A DNA stretch of 64,000 bases from contig DATGIL010000005.1 in assembly GCA_035295745.1 (NCBI GenBank), positions 62,001 to 126,000 on the forward strand. Direction: 5' to 3'. Both the position numbers and the translations under genes were made by a program. The notes below the pieces were generated by a model. That model made no database searches and had not been told where the DNA came from. It was given only the letters and a program-made list of their open reading frames with translations. The stretch is from JAIQFL01 sp035295745 (lineage in GTDB: Bacteria; Acidobacteriota; Terriglobia; Bryobacterales; Bryobacteraceae). Each line of letters starts with the position of its first letter. The first letter of the stretch is position 1. This document shows positions 59,078 through 64,000 of this stretch, in pieces.

Positions 59078-60298
59078 CTAATCCTTGCGCGAGGGCGGCG
59101 AATTCTTACTGGCGAACAGCAGATTGGAGGGCTGCCGCCGGAATCCGTAGCCGATCTGGAAATTCAACGGCTTGTGGTCGGGCTCCTCGTACGCCTTGCG
59201 CAGATCCGGTTGCTCCAGCCAGCGGAAACTACCGTACGGGCGGACATATTCGCCATAAAGCTGCACGTGCCAGGGCTGTTCACGGAAAAAGTGGTACGGA
59301 ATCCCGGAATCGTCCTGCAGAACCGCCGCGCTCCTGGCGAGCACCTCGTCCCGAATGATCGAGAATTCAGGGTGGTGCGTCATGTAGGACGTCGCCTTGA
59401 AGTACGTCGTCACACCCTTAAGTCCATCAAGGTAGGTCAAGAAGCCCTTGTTGTCCTTCATCTTGACGTCGGACAAGTTGATCGAGAAGTAGTACAGCTG
59501 GTGCACCGAATGGTCGGCGTCGGTCTGAAATTCGATCTGCACTCCCCGGTTGCCGATCTCTCCGGCAGGAATCTCGCCCCGCGCTGTCACCTTGCCATCC
59601 GGGGCGATGCGCACCATGCGGTGTCCCAAAATCGTGTGATTGCTCCGCACCAACAATTGCACGATCGGCGAGAACAGTCCGTCCGTCACCTGTCCTCGGA
59701 ATTGGCGGTCCATCTGGCGGGTAATGAAAAAGCTCCGTTGCAGTTCGTCGGCCAGCGTCTCACGGGTCTGCTCCAGAACGCGCGCCAGATTCTTGCCGGA
59801 AAGCTGCTTGGGCGTCGGCAGCGTGCCCGGCGGTTCCAGCGCCACCAGAACGTACGTCGAGTTCTTGGGAAAGAACACCGTAAGCATCAGGGCATCCGGA
59901 CCGCTGAATGGATAGAACACCAGTGACTGTTGGATGGACGGCGTCGTCAACTCGTGCGCCTGGAATTCCCGCATGGACGGCAGAGTCTTCGATTCGATAT
60001 TCGTCCACGCCTTATCGGTCTCGCGTCGATGGGCGATCCAGGCAGGCTCCTTCTCGAGTTCCAGGAACGGACTGTCTGGATTTCCCGGCAGGCCTGCCAG
60101 GAATCGTCCAACATCGTTGGCTTCCCGGCTGTGGGGCACGGGCTCGGGTGGCGGCTCCGCGGGAGCCGCAGTCTGCGCCACAGTCGTTGGAGTGTGGCCG
60201 CAGGAAATCAGCAGAAACGCCAGGGAGGCCCCTAGGGTCGTGCGCCAATCGAGGCTGAATTGGCGAAAATCTCCGTTACGCGACATACGTGAGGACAT
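59078..60298 (-). CDS. Hypothetical lipoprotein, 406 residues
   Basis: The N-terminus has a lipobox-type signal (ASLAFLLISCGHTPTTVAQ) and a Pro-rich linker (EPPPEPVPH). The remainder is a soluble globular protein with no family I know (QQSLVFYPFSGPDALMLTVF; HQLYYFSINLSDVKMKDNKG). The last 20 residues include FQIGYGFRRQPSNLLFASK. It should be an outer-membrane or periplasmic lipoprotein, possibly a lineage-specific one. Start at 60298 or the ATG five codons later. Confidence 0.72.
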   Translation of the reverse strand: MSSRMSRNGDFRQFSLDWRTTLGASLAFLLISCGHTPTTVAQTAAPAEPPPEPVPHSREANDVGRFLAGLPGNPDSPFLELEKEPAWIAHRRETDKAWTNIESKTLPSMREFQAHELTTPSIQQSLVFYPFSGPDALMLTVFFPKNSTYVLVALEPPGTLPTPKQLSGKNLARVLEQTRETLADELQRSFFITRQMDRQFRGQVTDGLFSPIVQLLVRSNHTILGHRMVRIAPDGKVTARGEIPAGEIGNRGVQIEFQTDADHSVHQLYYFSINLSDVKMKDNKGFLTYLDGLKGVTTYFKATSYMTHHPEFSIIRDEVLARSAAVLQDDSGIPYHFFREQPWHVQLYGEYVRPYGSFRWLEQPDLRKAYEEPDHKPLNFQIGYGFRRQPSNLLFASKNSPPSRKD

Positions 60299-60407
60299 GC
60301 GAGGGTTGATACCAATATAAATCGATTACACGTACTTTGTTAACTAAATCGATCAGCCATCAGTACTGACTCTCAAAAACTGGCGAACCACTCGTAGAAT
60401 CAGGAGT

Positions 60408-61154
60408 ATGGCGTCAGCGATTCTGAAGGTGAGCGTATTTTCAAGCGGAGAGGTGCAACTCGATGGCCATCCGGTAACTCTGCCCGGCCTGGCACAGGCA
60501 ATGGACGCGGCGCCGAAAGGCGATGCGCTCGTCTGTTACTACCGCGAGAACGCTTCCGGAGAAGCGCCGCCAGCGGCAACAGAGGTGATGAAACTCATTG
60601 TCGACCGCCGTCTGCCCATCCGTCTCTCCACCAAGCCCGATTTCTCCGACGCGGTCACAATGAAGACGGCAACCCCACTCGCAGGGGCGTTCGCCGCGAT
60701 CCGCAAGCGCGCATCTGAGAGGCAATTGGTCGTACTGAGGCCGGACGGCCGTATTACGTCGCTTCCGGCAATGGCGAAAGATGCTGCTCCAGCAAAGGCG
60801 ATCGAGGCAGTGGAGCGGATCCTCCCCTCCTCGGAGGCGCGGAATGTGGCCGTGATTGGCGATACCTCCTGGACCATGTCGCCAACGCCCAATCTGCAGG
60901 AGGCCAGTCGCGGCATCCCATTCTTCGGCATGCTGATGGGCTTCGCGGCAATTGGACACGCAGTGTGGATCTTCGAAATCAGCACTCCTGCGGCATTGGC
61001 AGCGGCGTGCAGCGAGGCCGACCTGGTCATTGTCGACGGCGACCGTCTGGAGCGCCTGCCTTCAGGCTGGCAAAATCTGGTACGCTCTGTAATGCGAACT
61101 CCCCAGATTCTGGTGCATGATCGCGCGACGTTCCAGTTACGAAAAGTGCGGTGA
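60408..61154 (+). CDS. Hypothetical protein with ExbD-periplasmic-like N-terminal segment
   Basis: 248 residues. Residues 1-75 (ILKVSVFSSGEVQLDGHPVT, DALVCYYRENASGEAPPAAT, EVMKLIVDRRLPIRLST) match the pattern of the soluble ExbD domain, but no membrane helix precedes it. The C-terminal half has a Rossmann-like feel (RNVAVIGDTSWTMSPTPNLQ; EADLVIVDGDRLERLPSGWQ). No family is firmly recognised. A hydrophobic stretch around 170 (GMLMGFAAIGHAVWIF) may be a buried strand or helix. Monocistronic. Confidence 0.62.
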   Translation: MASAILKVSVFSSGEVQLDGHPVTLPGLAQAMDAAPKGDALVCYYRENASGEAPPAATEVMKLIVDRRLPIRLSTKPDFSDAVTMKTATPLAGAFAAIRKRASERQLVVLRPDGRITSLPAMAKDAAPAKAIEAVERILPSSEARNVAVIGDTSWTMSPTPNLQEASRGIPFFGMLMGFAAIGHAVWIFEISTPAALAAACSEADLVIVDGDRLERLPSGWQNLVRSVMRTPQILVHDRATFQLRKVR

Positions 61155-61257
61155 GTTCGGCAAGGCACATCGACGCCGGGGATCGCGTAAGGCACGGGGA
61201 AGAGCGGTATTCTCGACATTCCCGCAGTGCTCGTCGCGCCGGCGCCTCGTGATTGAC

Positions 61258-61860
61258 TCAGTTCTCGATGTTCAGCACGTCGAAGTGAAATCGCTCCGGC
61301 GGAAACAGAGTCGGCGCCTGCGGAATCAGGTGCGACCAGGTCTGATACGCCGAATCTGCAATCGTGGAATTTAAATAAAACAGAAACTGATTCGAGATGC
61401 AGTTAATCGGTGGAGGCTGCCGGAACGTCAGCCGCAACCCTACCGCTTTCTCCAACGCTACCCCGTGCGTAGGGACCGCCTTGTCCACCAGCAGCGTCAC
61501 GAAGCTGGCGCGATTGGCGTGCGGCCAGACATCCGGATGCAATAACTTACGCAGCGTATCCTCGCACTCAAAAGTGATCTCGCACTGCCGGATCCACTCC
61601 AGGACTGACTCACCCCAAAGCCAGTGCGACAGCATCCCTTTGTACTGTTCCTTCAGTTGCAGCGCCAGGTCGTATCGCCGGCGATCCAGAATTACCTCAT
61701 CCACGTCGCTCGCGGCCAACATATCGTCGGCTTCTGACATGACTGCGGCCAGATCGCCTTCGTCTTCGTCTCCGGAGTGCTCCGCGGCCGAGTGCACCAG
61801 CAAGGGCGGCAATTCGTGGGTCTTGCTTCCGGGTATCTCGATGTACCGTTCGTCCCTCAT
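61258..61860 (-). CDS. Hypothetical soluble protein, 200 residues
   Basis: No family recognised. It is acidic at the start (AAEHSGDEDEGDLAAVMSEA) and compact after (DEVILDRRRYDLALQLKEQY; HWLWGESVLEWIRQCEITFE). No signal or membrane segment. Composition and codon pattern resemble the surrounding genes. It ends 103 bp from the plus-strand gene at 61154. Confidence 0.6.
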   Translation of the reverse strand: MRDERYIEIPGSKTHELPPLLVHSAAEHSGDEDEGDLAAVMSEADDMLAASDVDEVILDRRRYDLALQLKEQYKGMLSHWLWGESVLEWIRQCEITFECEDTLRKLLHPDVWPHANRASFVTLLVDKAVPTHGVALEKAVGLRLTFRQPPPINCISNQFLFYLNSTIADSAYQTWSHLIPQAPTLFPPERFHFDVLNIEN

Positions 61861-62010
61861 CTTTTGTGGCCTACCCTATCCCAATTACTAAGACGTAAAA
61901 GCGAGACGCTTTTGTTTCAAGTTGTAGCACATCGAGTACCAAAGCGAGTAACAAAACTTTTCAATCGGCCCGATTGCCACGGCTGATGGAAACGTTAGCA
62001 AACACAGGCG

Positions 62011-62038
62011 TTGGCTGCTAAAGCCCCTGTGCTATGAT
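62011..62038 (+). promoter_or_regulatory. Candidate promoter of the ROK gene
   Basis: TTGGCT (62011-62016) and TATGAT (62033-62038) are 16 bp apart. The implied start at about 62045 is 4 nt before ATG 62049, which would make the mRNA nearly leaderless and rules out the in-frame ATGs at 62034 and 62037. Confidence 0.4.
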
Positions 62039-62048
62039 GCCCCTTCCT

Positions 62049-62978
62049 ATGCTTGCCTATACTATCGGCGTGGACCTCGGCGGCACCAACCTGCGGGCGG
62101 CGGCCATCGATCAGTCTGGTGCCATGCTCGATCGGATCTCGGGGTCGACCAACTTTACGGAGGGCCGCGAGGCGGTTCTGTCCGACATCGTGTCGGCCAT
62201 CCAGATATTGCGCGAAAGGCATGGTGCCGCGGGACTTACCGGGATTGGCGTGGGCGTTCCCGGCTTCATTCGCATGAAGGAAGGCTACATCACCATGTCG
62301 AACAATCTGCCTTACCTTCAGAACTTTCCGGTGCGCGACGAGATTTCGCGACGCCTGGGCACGCGCGTTTTTCTGGAAAACGACGCCAATGCCGCCGCTC
62401 TAGGCGAGAAATGGATCGGCGCCGGCCGCGACGTGGACGACCTCGTGCTGCTCACTCTCGGCACTGGCGTAGGAGGCGGAATCATTTCCTGCGGGCGCGT
62501 GCTGCGCGGCGCGGTCGGCATGGCTGGGGAATTAGGACACATCACCGTGGTGCCGAGCGGTAATCCCTGCGGCTGCGGAAACCAGGGATGCCTTGAGAAA
62601 CACGCCTCGGCCACGGCCGTTCGGGCCATGGCACGCCTGATGCAATTGGGCGATGAGTTGACCGCCAAAGACCTTTACGATTTGGCCCTGCAGCAGGGGG
62701 AGAAAGCGGAGAAGGCGCGCCGTATCTGGGCGGCGTTCGGCGGGTACCTGGGTATTGCCCTTGCCACCCTTGTGAATACCTTCAATTTTCCACTGTACCT
62801 TCTGAGTGGCGGTGTACTTCCGGCCTGGGAGCTATTCGCGCCGAGTATGTTGCGAACGGTCGAGGAGCGGTCGTTCACTTATCGCGCGACTAAGTCGGAG
62901 ATGAGAATTGCGCAGGCGACCCTGGGAAACGAAGCGGGACTCTATGGGGCGGCGTACCTGCCTTGGTCGGAGAAGTAG
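62049..62978 (+). CDS. ROK-family glucokinase
   Basis: 309 residues from ATG 62049, placing the ATP-binding GVDLGGTNLRAAAIDQSG at the N-terminus. The ROK sugar-kinase site is present (FLENDANAAALGEKWIGAG with the catalytic Asp), and the zinc motif CGCGNQGCLEKHASA gives the ROK signature C-x-C-G-N-x-G-C-x-E. It phosphorylates glucose or a related hexose; with the GlgP at 35040 it would feed storage-glucan and free glucose into glycolysis. The stop codon sits in an 11-bp repeat duplicated 104 bp downstream. Confidence 0.92.
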   Translation: MLAYTIGVDLGGTNLRAAAIDQSGAMLDRISGSTNFTEGREAVLSDIVSAIQILRERHGAAGLTGIGVGVPGFIRMKEGYITMSNNLPYLQNFPVRDEISRRLGTRVFLENDANAAALGEKWIGAGRDVDDLVLLTLGTGVGGGIISCGRVLRGAVGMAGELGHITVVPSGNPCGCGNQGCLEKHASATAVRAMARLMQLGDELTAKDLYDLALQQGEKAEKARRIWAAFGGYLGIALATLVNTFNFPLYLLSGGVLPAWELFAPSMLRTVEERSFTYRATKSEMRIAQATLGNEAGLYGAAYLPWSEK

Positions 62979-63015
62979 TTGTCTGGGGCTGCAAGATTCG
63001 GGAGCCGTTGGAACA

Positions 63016-63047
63016 TCGCTTGGTGACGCGCGCGACGTGGCTCGCAG
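63016..63047 (+). repeat. Dispersed repeat copy after the ROK gene
   Basis: TCGCTTGGTGACGCGCGCGA-CGTGGCTCGCAG matches the unit of the tandem array over about 30 bp with a 4-bp insertion. It lies inside the segment bounded by the two CGGAGAAGTAG direct repeats (62968-62978 and 63072-63082). Confidence 0.5.
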
Positions 63048-63081
63048 AAGAGCGGAAGTCATCACACCGGGCGGAGAAGTA

Positions 63082-63111
63082 GGTACCGCGAGTTTTGAAG
63101 CTCGCGGTACC
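63082..63111. terminator. Bidirectional terminator-like hairpin between convergent genes
   Basis: GGTACCGCGAG (63082-63092) pairs perfectly with CTCGCGGTACC (63101-63111) around an 8-nt loop. It starts exactly at the second CGGAGAAGTAG repeat, so without the inserted segment it would directly follow the ROK stop codon. There is no T-run on either strand, so termination would be by pausing or mRNA end protection. Confidence 0.5.
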
Positions 63112-63119
63112 CGTAGTGA

Positions 63120-63734
63120 CTAATGCGCTCCGCCGAAACGGAACACCGGACCTACGCTAAAACGGAAGTTACTCTGTTTTTGCTTACTGAAGTCAGTTAC
63201 GTAAAGTCCCGGTTCCACGCGCACAGCGATCAGCTTGCTGACCGTGACATCCACCGGAACCGCTACCAGCATGGCGAATTTGGTTTGATTGAAGCCGCCA
63301 TAACCAGCGCTGGCCAAGGCCTGAACCGCTGCCGGACTGGTATGCGTATCGAGGTTCACCTGCCCGAATACGCCGCCCAGCAGGATCTTGGCCGCCGACT
63401 GCACTCTCGCCTTGTCCAAGAACCGGAATTGCGGCCCCGCCAGATAGCTGTACTCCTTGAAGTGAAGACTCGGTGAGCTGACCCCAGAGGGAGCCGGGAT
63501 GTCTCCGAATACGGCCGAGATCTCCGCCCCCGCTCCAAACCACTTCGCGAAGTAGCCACCCGCCGACCCCACCCAACCGTTGGCATTCTGGTTGGCCAGG
63601 GGAACTTCGGGGTTGACGTGCGCGTACGTGTAGCCGCCGAACAGCTCCGCGGTGTTCCCCTGTGCCGGAAGGCGGGGAACCAGGGCGAGCGCTAATCCCA
63701 CGCTCGCCAGAAGGATCCGATTGTTCATTCGCAT
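63120..63734 (-). CDS. OmpA-like eight-stranded outer-membrane barrel protein
   Basis: 204 residues with a signal peptide (ILLASVGLALALVPRLPAQ). The body shows alternating hydrophobic strands and an aromatic final strand (RFSVGPVFRFGGAH), with AELFGGYTYAHVNPEVPLAN and ISAVFGDIPAPSGVSSPSLH, as in OmpA-type porin/beta-barrel proteins. Function unknown; a porin-like or adhesive role is usual. It lies after the partial TonB receptor gene on the same strand, 23 bp away. Confidence 0.83.
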   Translation of the reverse strand: MRMNNRILLASVGLALALVPRLPAQGNTAELFGGYTYAHVNPEVPLANQNANGWVGSAGGYFAKWFGAGAEISAVFGDIPAPSGVSSPSLHFKEYSYLAGPQFRFLDKARVQSAAKILLGGVFGQVNLDTHTSPAAVQALASAGYGGFNQTKFAMLVAVPVDVTVSKLIAVRVEPGLYVTDFSKQKQSNFRFSVGPVFRFGGAH

Positions 63735-63757
63735 GCTGTCTGTTCCTGAGTCTCCGC

Positions 63758-64000
63758 TTAGAAGTACATCTTCGCCGCCAGTTGGAAGAATCGCGGGAAG
63801 TTGCTTTGCGCCTGCGGTAGAATCCCGAAGGTCGCGCTGTTGAACGTCGTATTGATGGTCGGACCCGAGGCGGAGCCCAGAATCGGCGTATTGGTGAGGT
63901 TGAACGCTTCGCCGCGGAACGTCAGTTTATAACGCTCTCTGAAGGCTATGGTCTTGGTGAGCGCGATGTTCAACTGCGGCTTAGCGGGATACTCCACGTT
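63758..64000 (-). CDS. C-terminal end of an Oar-like TonB-dependent receptor, 5' part beyond window edge
   Basis: About 80 codons up to the stop at 63758; the gene continues past 64000. LNIALTKTIAFRERYKLTFR, GEAFNLTNTPILGSASGPTI and the terminal LAAKMYF are the closing barrel strands of the same receptor family as 568-4116 and 12896-16384. Confidence 0.8.
   Translation of the reverse strand, partial: NVEYPAKPQLNIALTKTIAFRERYKLTFRGEAFNLTNTPILGSASGPTINTTFNSATFGILPQAQSNFPRFFQLAAKMYF

Noticed and set aside
1..64000. tRNA, rRNA or known riboswitch genes
   Set aside because: By eye I found no T-arm-like or conserved rRNA segments; a tRNAscan/Infernal run would settle this.

Overview
The window looks like a chromosomal piece of an Acidobacteriota genome close to the Solibacter/Bryobacter lineage. 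The signs are high GC, three Oar-type TonB-dependent receptors with an N-terminal carboxypeptidase-regulatory domain (568-4116, 12896-16384, and one running off the right edge at 63758), an FG-GAP/VCBS protein ending in a TIGR03437-like domain, and many small proteins that resemble no widespread family. This placement is inference from gene content, because no rRNA gene is present. I found no tRNA, rRNA, transposase, phage gene or CRISPR array.

Layout. 1-4116: cyclase-family enzyme (cut by the left edge) and a TonB receptor. 4242-10926: a probable nitrate module, with a YwiC-like protein divergent from a NarK/NarI-like fusion, a NasC-like molybdoenzyme, a four-cluster ferredoxin, a Tat-anchored Rieske protein and a small membrane protein; a CRP/FNR-type operator lies in the divergent promoter. 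11073-18796: SYLF protein, subclass B3-like metallo-beta-lactamase, TonB receptor, ACMSD-like amidohydrolase and an APC permease. 18811-24167: orphan AbrB-type protein, two-component system, exported ankyrin protein, MurB and DUF2461. 24421-31712: a frameshifted FG-GAP protein and a tandem TolC pair. 31910-37658: small proteins, an exported amidohydrolase and alpha-glucan phosphorylase. 37739-43865: MFS exporter, then pyruvate:ferredoxin oxidoreductase with a DHODH-like partner. 43975-46560: BPL_N-like lipoprotein and the rplU-rpmA-obg operon. 46777-50474: unknown protein, a structured leader candidate and the KorAB 2-oxoacid:ferredoxin oxidoreductase. 50606-55927: PheA, UbiX, an HTH/S24-like regulator, several lineage-type proteins, a 36-residue secreted peptide and a zinc metallopeptidase. 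55928-56623: a seven-copy tandem repeat. 56624-64000: LysR regulator with divergent SnoaL-like target, pirin, unknown proteins, ROK glucokinase, an OmpA-like barrel and a third TonB receptor.

How the genes work together. The nitrate module appears to couple uptake, quinol oxidation and cytoplasmic nitrate reduction. PFOR and KOR, 3.7 kb apart, suggest ferredoxin-linked handling of pyruvate and 2-oxoacids. TonB receptors and the TolC pair make the outer membrane a major theme.

The most noteworthy non-gene signals are: a degenerate dispersed repeat whose copies sit between genes, one apparently inserted at the end of the ROK gene with an 11-bp duplication; a three-way-junction hairpin upstream of korA; and opposed telomere-like G/C-rich tracts around the MFS gene start.
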